A DNA stretch of 64,000 nt from Bacteroidota bacterium (GTDB lineage: Bacteria; Bacteroidota; Bacteroidia; Bacteroidales; WCHB1-69), in assembly GCA_029570835.1 (NCBI GenBank), contig JAKPTX010000205.1:44947-108946 (forward strand), given 5' to 3'. Positions within the stretch are counted from its first letter, which is position 1. Each line of letters opens with the position of its first letter. Shown here piece after piece: positions 28,001 to 35,076 of the stretch. The notes beneath the pieces are model-generated. The model was not told the origin of the DNA, ran no database searches, and was given only the letters and a program-made list of their open reading frames with translations. The position numbers and the translations under genes are program-made.

Positions 28001-28578
28001 ATCTTGCTCAAGAATTACAATTAGATCTGCTCCCCATTACACTACACGGTTTTGGTCATATCCTGCCCAAAAAGGAGCTACTGCTACGAAATGGAAAGAT
28101 TACCCTTCAAGTTGGAGATCGAATTTCCTACCAAGAGTGTCAAAAAATGGGACCATACCAGGAAGTGGCAAAACAGATGCGCCAATATTTTAACACCTCT
28201 TATGCCGCATTAGCAAGCGAGATAGAGAGTCCTCACTATTGGTCTAAATGGATAGCTGCACAATATATTTATAAAGGATATGGTGTAGAAAAAAGAGTAA
28301 AACGCAACTTAAAAAATAATAATAATTATCAGGAGATCATCACTCAAGTGGGTGAATATCGAACAATAAAGATGAAGAATGTGTGCTTTGGTGAGCTACC
28401 TTATTTGGCTGCTATGGTGCATCCTCATTTGGATATTTATATAATTGAGGGGGAGGAAGGGTTATGCTCTGTTTTACAAAATGGGCTCAATATCCCTAAA
28501 AACTTGCACTTTTCAATTCCTCCCGATACAAAATTTGATCTCGAAATTGATGTTCAATCTCTTAATAGTCAATCATGA
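25039..28578 (+). CDS. MMPL/RND exporter fused to PlsC-type acyltransferase, 1179 aa
   Basis: The N-terminal 840 residues form an RND-like exporter of the MMPL type: TM1 near 16-35, a periplasmic loop, a cluster of five helices (about 275-410), a second TM1 near 437, a second loop, and five more helices (about 660-815, including FIFGLGDDYAIFMMEGM). The C-terminal 300 residues are a lysophosphatidate-type acyltransferase with NHQSHID near 900 (HX4D) and FPEGTRS near 968. This export and acylation fusion fits placement of the acylated aryl polyene in the outer membrane. It overlaps the next gene by 4 bp. Confidence 0.92.
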   Translation: MKEILATCSHFFRKKPFFFFSFLTILVFFLFLIVKKISFKEDISSFLPNSKETELVNFVYENNKLSNKLIFSLKLNQTSEDTIDALIEGIEILHEQIAALGDRYITEIIYQIDQESISEIQNVILDHLPIYTSQEELEELKKKLDDSFVQKQMNRNKELLVLPSGGFMKENIVKDPLHLSIPTLQKLQKMGEFQNFSTETGYLLSPEQDQIFMMVVAKNAISETKENQLFVELIEKEIEQFHAETKDQYHTSFFGAIPVSVSNATQIKKDSAISMAIALLIILFVLYRYLRRFTHLILLVVPVIFGALFSLAAMVFLKGSISTIAIGAGSAIFGIALNYSLHFIIHFKDTADPDQTTCEIWFPLTVGSVTTIGAFLSLLFIKSDALKDFGLFSALTLAGTLLFVLVFLPPFFKKQIKKESQPNRSERIWNRIASSRLERLPYLGLVILLLTLLFGYFSQRVQFDVNFSNLSYMTPDQKRDLEEISKVTNTNQPYLYLVTHAPNLEQALQQYEALYPTLDSMNQLGYFKHIQGIGTLMHSEKWNHAQAEKWNHFWETHGEKIGYGIEKSSADLGFHAHTFDHFVDMINTPFDVEQIDISSLQKRLLDDYIIEKEGKVAIITLLYPTVDPEELAGSPLSYFENTLLFNRTMSNESMVSILYEDFNLVLFVCALLVSFFLLISFGRIELALITFLPMGIGWIWILGLMGIFNIPFNIVNIILATFIFGLGDDYAIFMMEGMVQKYAHKKELLVSYKTSVILSAFTMLVGIGTLIISKHPAMRSLAQVSIIGMISVVIMTYTVTPLVFNWMIYKKGKPRIQPVTLIDYLKTIYSFAWFVLGSLALNLMIPVMMIPFAPKAKRKHLYHRFFKDISCLCTRRVPGVQYEVRGNDPEKFKKPAIIIANHQSHIDLTAILGLHPNIIALTNKWTWNTPFYALPLRFADFYPITENIEQSVEPLRNIVDAGYSILIFPEGTRSEDCSIKRFHKGAFYLAQELQLDLLPITLHGFGHILPKKELLLRNGKITLQVGDRISYQECQKMGPYQEVAKQMRQYFNTSYAALASEIESPHYWSKWIAAQYIYKGYGVEKRVKRNLKNNNNYQEIITQVGEYRTIKMKNVCFGELPYLAAMVHPHLDIYIIEGEEGLCSVLQNGLNIPKNLHFSIPPDTKFDLEIDVQSLNSQS

Positions 28579-30074
28579 AGTATGATGTAATTATTATCGG
28601 AACGGGCTTAGGTGGCCTACTTTGTGGCTATATTCTCAGTAAACATGGCTATAAAGTAGCGCTATTTGAACAACATCACCAGCTTGGAGGATGTCTGCAA
28701 GTATTTCATCGGAATGAATATACCTTCGATACCGGAATGCATTATCTCGGTGGCTTGGGGGAGGGAGAAATTCTACACAAACTATTCACATATTTCGATA
28801 TCCTCAAAGATGTTAATTTGAGAAAATTAGATGAAAACAGATTTGAAAAAATTACTTTGGGAGGCAAAGAGTATGCCTATGCCATGGGATATGAAAACTT
28901 TATTGATCAACTATCTCAATATTTTCCAAAAGAACGAGATGGAATTCGTAACTATATTCTAGAAATTCAACGAATTGCTCATGCTTCACCCCTCTACAAC
29001 TTGCAAGAGATCAATCAAACCACTTTTATTGAGTCTGATTTTATTAAAAAGAGCGTTGGTAGCTTTATCAATTCCTTTACTAATGATCCTGTATTACAAA
29101 ACATTTTGGCTGCAACAAACACCCTTTATGCCGGTTACCCGGATAAAACACCGGTATATGTACATGCTTTAACGCTTCACTCTTACATTAGTAGTGCCTG
29201 GCGATTGGTAGATGGTAGTCATACTATTATAGAAAGTTTAGCCAATTCAATTCAAAACAATGGAGGGGTAATTTATAAGAACTGTAAGATAAAAAAGATT
29301 GTTTGTAACCAGACTCAAGCTGTTTCCGTACTAACCGAATGGGATGAACAGTTTGAAGCCAATCAGTTCATCTCCAATATTCACCCTGCAAATACAGTAG
29401 AATTAATAGAATCACACCTCATTCGTAATGCGTATAGAACTCGGATACAAAACATGGAAAATACCGCTTCTAACATGACTGTTTATCTTGGCTTTAAACC
29501 CGATTCGGTTCCTTATCTCAATTACAATCATTATCATTTTGAAGGTGATTCGGTATGGTATACCCAAGACTACAAAGTCCCTGACTGGCCAATGAGTTTC
29601 CTCTATATGCAGCAAGCCCGCCAAGGAGATGGACCTTTTGCCAACAGCGCACAAATCTCCTCTTATCTCTCATTCGATGAAGTCAAAAAATGGGAACACA
29701 CTTCCGTTGGCAAAAGAGGTGCGGATTACGTAGAATTCAAAGAGGAAAAAGCGGAAAAAATGATTCAACACTTAGAACAGCACTATCCCGGAATCAAAGA
29801 ACAAATTGCATACTACAATGTTTCTACTCCCTTAACTTACCGCGACTATACAGGAACTAAAAACGGTTCCCTTTACGGAATTCAACGTGATTGTAACTTC
29901 CCCGTGCAAACTTTGGTTTCACAAAGAACTAAAATCCCCAATCTCTTTTTAACAGGACAAAATATAAATTCTCACGGATTTTTAGGAGTGAGTATCGGTT
30001 CTATCATTACTTGTGCCGAATTTTTAGGTGTTAACACAATTATGAATGATATCCAAAAAAGTAGTAAAATATAA
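28575..30074 (+). CDS. FAD-dependent oxidoreductase, phytoene-desaturase-like, 499 aa
   Basis: The dinucleotide-binding GTGLGGLLCGYILSKHGYKV at residues 9-28 and the second GGxxQ segment (QLGGCLQVFHRNEYTFDTG) mark the phytoene desaturase / amine-oxidase FAD family. The C-terminal flavin motif is FLTGQNINSHGFLGVSIGSI. In a polyene pathway it could desaturate or isomerise the chain, or oxidise the aryl head. It is of normal length for the family. ATG overlaps the stop of the exporter gene, indicating coupled translation. Confidence 0.88.
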   Translation: MKYDVIIIGTGLGGLLCGYILSKHGYKVALFEQHHQLGGCLQVFHRNEYTFDTGMHYLGGLGEGEILHKLFTYFDILKDVNLRKLDENRFEKITLGGKEYAYAMGYENFIDQLSQYFPKERDGIRNYILEIQRIAHASPLYNLQEINQTTFIESDFIKKSVGSFINSFTNDPVLQNILAATNTLYAGYPDKTPVYVHALTLHSYISSAWRLVDGSHTIIESLANSIQNNGGVIYKNCKIKKIVCNQTQAVSVLTEWDEQFEANQFISNIHPANTVELIESHLIRNAYRTRIQNMENTASNMTVYLGFKPDSVPYLNYNHYHFEGDSVWYTQDYKVPDWPMSFLYMQQARQGDGPFANSAQISSYLSFDEVKKWEHTSVGKRGADYVEFKEEKAEKMIQHLEQHYPGIKEQIAYYNVSTPLTYRDYTGTKNGSLYGIQRDCNFPVQTLVSQRTKIPNLFLTGQNINSHGFLGVSIGSIITCAEFLGVNTIMNDIQKSSKI

Positions 30075-30091
30075 TTTAAAAAACTGATAAT

Positions 30092-31357
30092 ATGAAATTT
30101 AAAATTATCTATCCTAAATGGAGAAAACTGGAAGGACAGACCACTTTTAATCTTCCACCTCACGGTCCGGTAGTGATGGCAGCATCCTTACCTGAAGATG
30201 TTGAAGTCTCCTTTACCGATGAAAATGTGGAAGAACTCAATTTTGATGAAGCGGTCGATTTTGTGGGTATCTCTATGATGCTAACAGTCCAAATTAAGCG
30301 TGGATACGAAATTGCCAAAATCTATCGTGACAAAGGTATTAAGGTGATTTTTGGAGGAATTTCCACTATGTTGCATGCTGAAGAGACAATGCTTCATGCT
30401 GATTCTATTTTCTTAGGGGAATCTGAAGGAAGAATGGAAGAGGTTATGAATGATTTCAAGAAGGGAAAGCTTAAAAAGGTATATAACTTTCTCAATGAAC
30501 ACCCTCCTATTGAATGGGTAGGACCTGCTAGAAGAGACCTGCTCAACCACTCACTATACAACCATAAAGGGGTGCAGATGGTAGATCTTTTCCACGCCTC
30601 CCGTGGATGTCGATTTAGTTGCTATCCCTGTGCTGTTTCCTATCTAGGAGGAAGAAAGTTCAGAGCACGCCCTATGGATAAGGTGGTGGAAGAAATGGCC
30701 GGCATCCAAAATAATCGCCTCTTTATTGTTGATAACTCACTCGCCCAAGATCATGAATGGGTAGCAGAACTATTCAGAGCTATCGCACCACTCAAAAAGA
30801 AATGGATCAGTCATACCATTGCTGATGATCCAAAAATTCTTGATTTGGCCGCAAAAGCGGGTGCCTGGTATGTGTATCAAGCTGTATTTGATACTTCAGA
30901 TTTTATAAAAGAGAGAATTAAAAGATACCATGACCACGGAATTGGTGTTGAAGGAACGATCTTATTAGGCTTGGATGACCAAACAGAAGATGATATCAAA
31001 CGATTGATCGACTTCCTGTTAGAAATCAACCTAGACCTCGCTGAGTTTACTATCCTTACTCCATTCCCACATACCAAAGTTTGGGATGACTTGTATCGTC
31101 AAGGAAGAATATTTGACAAAGATTGGAACAACTATAATGCCGGACAAGTGGTATATCAGCCTAAAAACATGAGTCCGGAAAAACTACAAGAGCTCTATCA
31201 ATATGCCTGGGATAGCTTCTACAAAGATGAATCCCAAGAGCTAAAGATGTTCAAACTCTTTACACAAGTGATCATGAAAGAGATGGAAGATGGCACTTTT
31301 GTTCCTCGAAAAAGAGAATTAGCAAACCAATCTTTTGGGAAACAGGTGATTCGTTAA
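30092..31357 (+). CDS. B12-binding-domain radical SAM protein, 421 aa
   Basis: Second radical SAM enzyme of the cluster. The cobalamin-binding-like domain covers about residues 1-130 (VDFVGISMMLTVQIKRGYEIA, KVIFGGISTMLHAEE). The radical SAM core starts with HASRGCRFSCYPC, placing the cluster ligands at C173, C177 and C180. It ends with a conserved C-terminal extension (YNAGQVVYQPKNMSPEKLQ) also seen in hopanoid-methylase-like proteins. It is not closely similar to the other cluster member at 16358, so the two probably do different reactions. Confidence 0.88.
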   Translation: MKFKIIYPKWRKLEGQTTFNLPPHGPVVMAASLPEDVEVSFTDENVEELNFDEAVDFVGISMMLTVQIKRGYEIAKIYRDKGIKVIFGGISTMLHAEETMLHADSIFLGESEGRMEEVMNDFKKGKLKKVYNFLNEHPPIEWVGPARRDLLNHSLYNHKGVQMVDLFHASRGCRFSCYPCAVSYLGGRKFRARPMDKVVEEMAGIQNNRLFIVDNSLAQDHEWVAELFRAIAPLKKKWISHTIADDPKILDLAAKAGAWYVYQAVFDTSDFIKERIKRYHDHGIGVEGTILLGLDDQTEDDIKRLIDFLLEINLDLAEFTILTPFPHTKVWDDLYRQGRIFDKDWNNYNAGQVVYQPKNMSPEKLQELYQYAWDSFYKDESQELKMFKLFTQVIMKEMEDGTFVPRKRELANQSFGKQVIR

Positions 31358-31370
31358 AAATTAAAATAGT

Positions 31371-31739
31371 ATGGAATTAACTCATTATCATATAGATCAA
31401 ACATTTGATTTTAAGGGCTCCTTTGATATGCCCTCCCGCTGTGGATTAAAAATTTCACAAAAAGGGGAAAAAACTATCGTTATAGTTACAGAACTATACA
31501 AAGAAAATCCCGGGACAACAATCACTTCAGTAACCTGCTCCTTGGCAGAACAGATCTGTGAAGCTTTCCAAATTCAACCGAAACAAATGATCTACCTTGA
31601 ATGTGCACCCGGAATGAATTCAAAATTAAATTTTTATGATGAAGTTTATTACCTTGTTCAGTTTGATATTGAGGATAATAAATTAATTAACCCCAAATGG
31701 ACTCAATTGGATGATTATGAAAAGAGCATTTATTTATAG
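31371..31739 (+). CDS. uncharacterised cluster protein, 122 aa
   Basis: I do not recognise this protein. It has no signal peptide and no membrane segment; predicted strands (FDFKGSFDMPS, EKTIVIVTELY) suggest a compact alpha/beta cytosolic protein. It contains one Cys-rich stretch (TSVTCSLAEQICEAF) and ends acidic. It lies 13 bp after a radical SAM gene and overlaps the next gene, so it is fully embedded in the pigment operon and presumably expressed with it. It could be a small partner protein of that radical SAM enzyme. Confidence 0.7.
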   Translation: MELTHYHIDQTFDFKGSFDMPSRCGLKISQKGEKTIVIVTELYKENPGTTITSVTCSLAEQICEAFQIQPKQMIYLECAPGMNSKLNFYDEVYYLVQFDIEDNKLINPKWTQLDDYEKSIYL

Positions 31740-32571
31740 TTTAATTTGCATTTTATCAATTCAACTCCTTAATGCACAGGATGTTACAATTTGGAAGAAC
31801 ACTACTATTCCATGCAGATGGGCAAAAATCTATCACTATAGCCCTGATCCTGGGAAGGATAACCACACTGCGGTAATTATTTGTCCCGGTGGAAGCTATC
31901 ACCATTTGGGAATGAAACATGAAGGACATGATGTTGCCAAAATGCTTTCTGCTGAAGGATTTACAGCTATTGTTTTGAGATATCGGGTGGGTTTTATGGG
32001 ACACCGTCACCCTGCCATGATTCAAGACATACAACGTACCATACAGCTCGTCAAAGAACGTGCTTCAGAATACAGCTATTCAGCTGATCGCGTTGGATTA
32101 ATTGGATTTTCTGCCGGAGGACATTTAGTGGGAACTGCTGCCACCTACTTCAAAGAGAACTACTTAAAACCACTGGGAATCCAAGTGAAGGAATCTCTCA
32201 AGCCTTTATTCACTGTAATGGTATATCCCGTTGTTACCATGGAGGGACCTTACGTTCACGAAAAATCCAGAAAAAACCTCATAGGAAGAAAAAAATCGGA
32301 AGAGTTGATTCAAAAAATGTCATTAGAAAAAAACATTCATTCCGAAATGGAGAATATCCTCATTATACAAGCAATAGATGATCCAGTTGTGGATTATCAT
32401 AATGCCTTGCTCATGGCAGAAGCCGTAAAAAAAGCGAACATATCTTCAAAACTACTTTTATATGAAACAGGTGGACATGGATTCGGAGCCCATCCTAATC
32501 CCAAAGATCAGATCCACACTTGGTTCAACGATATGATTGAATGGCTTAAAAGTGAAAAAATTATCAACTAA
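31717..32571 (+). CDS. secreted alpha/beta hydrolase (BD-FAE-like esterase), 284 aa
   Basis: Starts within the previous gene; the chosen ATG (31717) gives a signal peptide MKRAFIYSLICILSIQLLNA. The hydrolase core has the oxyanion segment HTAVIICPGGSYHHLG, the nucleophile elbow GFSAGGH at about residues 130-136, and the catalytic Asp/His near DDPVVDYHNA and GGHGFGAHPN. The family includes acetyl-xylan and feruloyl-like esterases acting in the periplasm. In this operon it may trim or transfer an acyl or aryl ester on the product. Substrate not known. Confidence 0.85.
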   Translation: MKRAFIYSLICILSIQLLNAQDVTIWKNTTIPCRWAKIYHYSPDPGKDNHTAVIICPGGSYHHLGMKHEGHDVAKMLSAEGFTAIVLRYRVGFMGHRHPAMIQDIQRTIQLVKERASEYSYSADRVGLIGFSAGGHLVGTAATYFKENYLKPLGIQVKESLKPLFTVMVYPVVTMEGPYVHEKSRKNLIGRKKSEELIQKMSLEKNIHSEMENILIIQAIDDPVVDYHNALLMAEAVKKANISSKLLLYETGGHGFGAHPNPKDQIHTWFNDMIEWLKSEKIIN

Positions 32572-32576
32572 TTATT

Positions 32577-33872
32577 ATGATTACAGATCCTAGCATAGAA
32601 TTTCAACCTTTAGAACAAATCGTAGCTTTTCAAGAAGAAAAGCTACAAAGTGCCTTACAATATTTGAAAGCACACTCCCCATTTTATCAAAACTTGTTCA
32701 AACAAGAACAAATCGAGATAGAGTCGATCAAAACAATGGAGCAATTACAGTTGATCCCATTCACTGAAAAGTCTGCTCTACACGAGCATAACAAAGATTT
32801 CTTATGCACTCCAAAAGAGAAAATTATAGACTATATCACTACATCCGGTACATCGGGTGATCCTGTTACATTTGCTATGAGTGATCGTGATTTGGAACGT
32901 TTGGCCTACAATGAAGCAATCTCCTTCATGGGAACAGGATCCAAACCGGGTGATATTTTTCAATTGATGACCACGATTGACAAACGGTTTATGGCCGGAT
33001 TAGCCTACTTTTTAGGTGTTCGCATGTTGGGTGCCGGTATCATCAGAGTGGGAAATGGAATTCCTGAACTACAATGGGATACGATCCGACGAATAAATCC
33101 TGATACCCTCATCGTAGTCCCCTCCTTCATACTCAAAATCATCCAATATGCAGAGGAAAACCAGATTGATTATCATCAGTTTGGAGTAAAAAAAGCAGTT
33201 TGTATCGGTGAAAATTTGCGGGAACAAGATTTTTCACTCAATCTATTGGGACAAAAAATTAAAGAAAAATGGGATATTGAGCTCTACTCAACCTATGCTT
33301 CAACTGAAATGTCTACCAGTTTTACAGAGTGTATAGCTCAAAAGGGAGGACACCTCCATCCGGAATTGATTATCTGCGAATTGATTGATAATGACGGCAA
33401 TGTGGTAAAAGAGGGAGAATATGGAGAATTGGTGGTAACCACTTTGGGAGTTGAAGCGATGCCTTTATTGCGATACAAAACAGGTGATATGTGTCGTTTT
33501 CACTACGAACCATGCAGTTGTGGCAGAAATACGCCCAGAATTAGTCCAATTATTGGTAGAAAAAATCAGATGATCAAATTTAAGGGAACCACACTCTATC
33601 CCTACGCTATTTTTGATGTTTTAGATCAAATTAGCTATGTTGAAAACTACCTGGTTTATGTATCCACGAACGAAATTGGGACAGATCAACTCACAGTCAA
33701 AGTGGGAACACGACACCAAAGCGAAGAGATTGAGAAAGAGATTAAAGATAGATTTAGAGCCAGACTTCGGGTTGCTCCTGAAGTAATATTTGAATCAATT
33801 GAGACAATACAAAAAATTCAAACCCCTGAAATTAAACGTAAACCCATTAAATTTTTTGATGAACGAAAATAG
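32577..33872 (+). CDS. aryl-acid ligase, phenylacetate-CoA ligase family, 431 aa
   Basis: Adenylate-forming enzyme. The P-loop-like YITTSGTSGDPVTF lies near residue 88, YASTEMSTSF is the acyl-adenylate motif, and GELVVTTLGVEAMPLLRYKTGD precedes the hinge. Length fits PaaK-type ligases. Given the tyrosine ammonia-lyase at the start of the operon, the likely job is activation of 4-coumarate, or its derivative, to a CoA or ACP thioester that primes chain assembly. The thiol acceptor cannot be read from the sequence. Confidence 0.88.
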   Translation: MITDPSIEFQPLEQIVAFQEEKLQSALQYLKAHSPFYQNLFKQEQIEIESIKTMEQLQLIPFTEKSALHEHNKDFLCTPKEKIIDYITTSGTSGDPVTFAMSDRDLERLAYNEAISFMGTGSKPGDIFQLMTTIDKRFMAGLAYFLGVRMLGAGIIRVGNGIPELQWDTIRRINPDTLIVVPSFILKIIQYAEENQIDYHQFGVKKAVCIGENLREQDFSLNLLGQKIKEKWDIELYSTYASTEMSTSFTECIAQKGGHLHPELIICELIDNDGNVVKEGEYGELVVTTLGVEAMPLLRYKTGDMCRFHYEPCSCGRNTPRISPIIGRKNQMIKFKGTTLYPYAIFDVLDQISYVENYLVYVSTNEIGTDQLTVKVGTRHQSEEIEKEIKDRFRARLRVAPEVIFESIETIQKIQTPEIKRKPIKFFDERK

Positions 33873-33885
33873 GATATAATCAAAA

Positions 33886-35043
33886 ATGGAAAAACAATTT
33901 GAACATATTAGACCATATAACGATCAAGAAGCACAGAAAGCATTTGTTAGAATTGCTCATTCCAAAGAGTTTCAAATGATCTGTGAGTCGCTACTTTCTG
34001 AAACCCCCTTCGAAATTCTTCAAAAAGAGTTTATCAATTTAAAAACTATTAGAGAGTTTCACGATAAATTTGCTGTGGTTATAGCGAAAAAAGTAATGAA
34101 GAAAACAATAGAAGAACTCACAGTTAGCGGAATTGAAAGGTTGAGAAAAGATCGCGCATACTCCTTTATTTCCAATCACCGGGATATCGTCATGGATGCA
34201 TTGATACTGCAAGTGCTTTATTTCGAAAATATTGACGAGCTCATCGAGATCTCTTTTGGGAGTAATCTGATGATGAATCCCTTAATTATTGATATTGGAA
34301 AATCATGCCTGATGTACAAAACAGACCGGAGCGGTACCTCACGGGAGTTGTACCATAAGCTAACTTCCCTATCCGATTATTTGCAATATACCATCACTCA
34401 GAAAAAGAGATCCACATGGATTGCCCAACGAAATGGAAGGACTAAGGATGGAATTGATAGAACTGATCCCGGACTCATAAAAATGTACTCTATGTCTCAA
34501 AGAAAATGTTTTAAATCTCACTTTATAGAGATGAACATTACACCTATAGCCATCTCCTACCAATATGAGTCATGCGACTTTATGAAAGTGAGAGAGATCT
34601 TTCTAAAAGAGTTAAGTGGGATCTATAACAAAGCAAAAGGTGAGGATTTAGAGAGTATTTTGTACGGTATTAACCAACCTAAAGGAAAAGTTTCTATGGT
34701 AATTACAGAACCTATTTCAGAAAAAGAGATTGCATCATTATCAGATAACTATACCTTATTTTGTAATGAGTTGACTCAATTGGTAGATGAAAGAGTAATC
34801 CATAACTACCAACTTTGGAACAACAATTACATTGCTCATGACCTTTTGCACAAAAGTGCTGATTATAGTAGTCAATACAGTTCCGAAGAAATGGAACAAT
34901 TTAAATCTTATATGCATAAACAACTCTCTAAAATTACAGATATTGACGATTACTGTAGTTTAGAGAAAAAGTTTTTAGAAATTTATGCTAATCCATTGAG
35001 TAATAAATTATCTTTGCATAGTCATTTTAAATTTAACAACTAA
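33886..35043 (+). CDS. glycerol-phosphate-type acyltransferase, 385 aa
   Basis: Lipid acyltransferase with the motif FISNHRDIVMDALIL near residue 98 and FGSNLMMNP after it; WIAQRNGRTKDG resembles the FPEGTRS substrate-binding motif in this subgroup. It lacks transmembrane helices. Such proteins are annotated in Bacteroidota as 1-acyl-glycerol-3-phosphate acyltransferases, and are also found near pigment clusters. It is the last gene that clearly belongs to the operon, following the ligase after 13 bp. It could also serve ordinary phospholipid synthesis. Confidence 0.82.
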   Translation: MEKQFEHIRPYNDQEAQKAFVRIAHSKEFQMICESLLSETPFEILQKEFINLKTIREFHDKFAVVIAKKVMKKTIEELTVSGIERLRKDRAYSFISNHRDIVMDALILQVLYFENIDELIEISFGSNLMMNPLIIDIGKSCLMYKTDRSGTSRELYHKLTSLSDYLQYTITQKKRSTWIAQRNGRTKDGIDRTDPGLIKMYSMSQRKCFKSHFIEMNITPIAISYQYESCDFMKVREIFLKELSGIYNKAKGEDLESILYGINQPKGKVSMVITEPISEKEIASLSDNYTLFCNELTQLVDERVIHNYQLWNNNYIAHDLLHKSADYSSQYSSEEMEQFKSYMHKQLSKITDIDDYCSLEKKFLEIYANPLSNKLSLHSHFKFNN

Positions 35044-35076
35044 CAACCATAAAACAAAATTAAAACTTTACAAACC

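Larger units (their letters stand above)
11674..35043 (+). other. Aryl-polyene / flexirubin-type biosynthetic gene cluster
   Basis: Twenty-one consecutive plus-strand genes with gaps of at most a few tens of bases and many overlaps. They cover precursor supply (tyrosine ammonia-lyase, aryl-acid ligase), chain assembly (ketosynthases, chain-length-factor-like partner, two ACPs, ketoreductase, hot-dog proteins), tailoring (thioesterase, FAD oxidoreductase, two radical SAM enzymes, glycosyltransferase) and membrane delivery (acyltransferases, LolA-like carrier, MMPL exporter). This matches the known logic of aryl polyenes and flexirubins. The darA/darB genes that make the dialkylresorcinol half of flexirubin are not visible. 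Confidence 0.88.

Noticed and set aside
31880..32160. Xylanase or polysaccharide-use locus around the secreted hydrolase
   Set aside because: No SusC/SusD, glycoside hydrolase or regulator nearby; the gene is embedded in the pigment operon.
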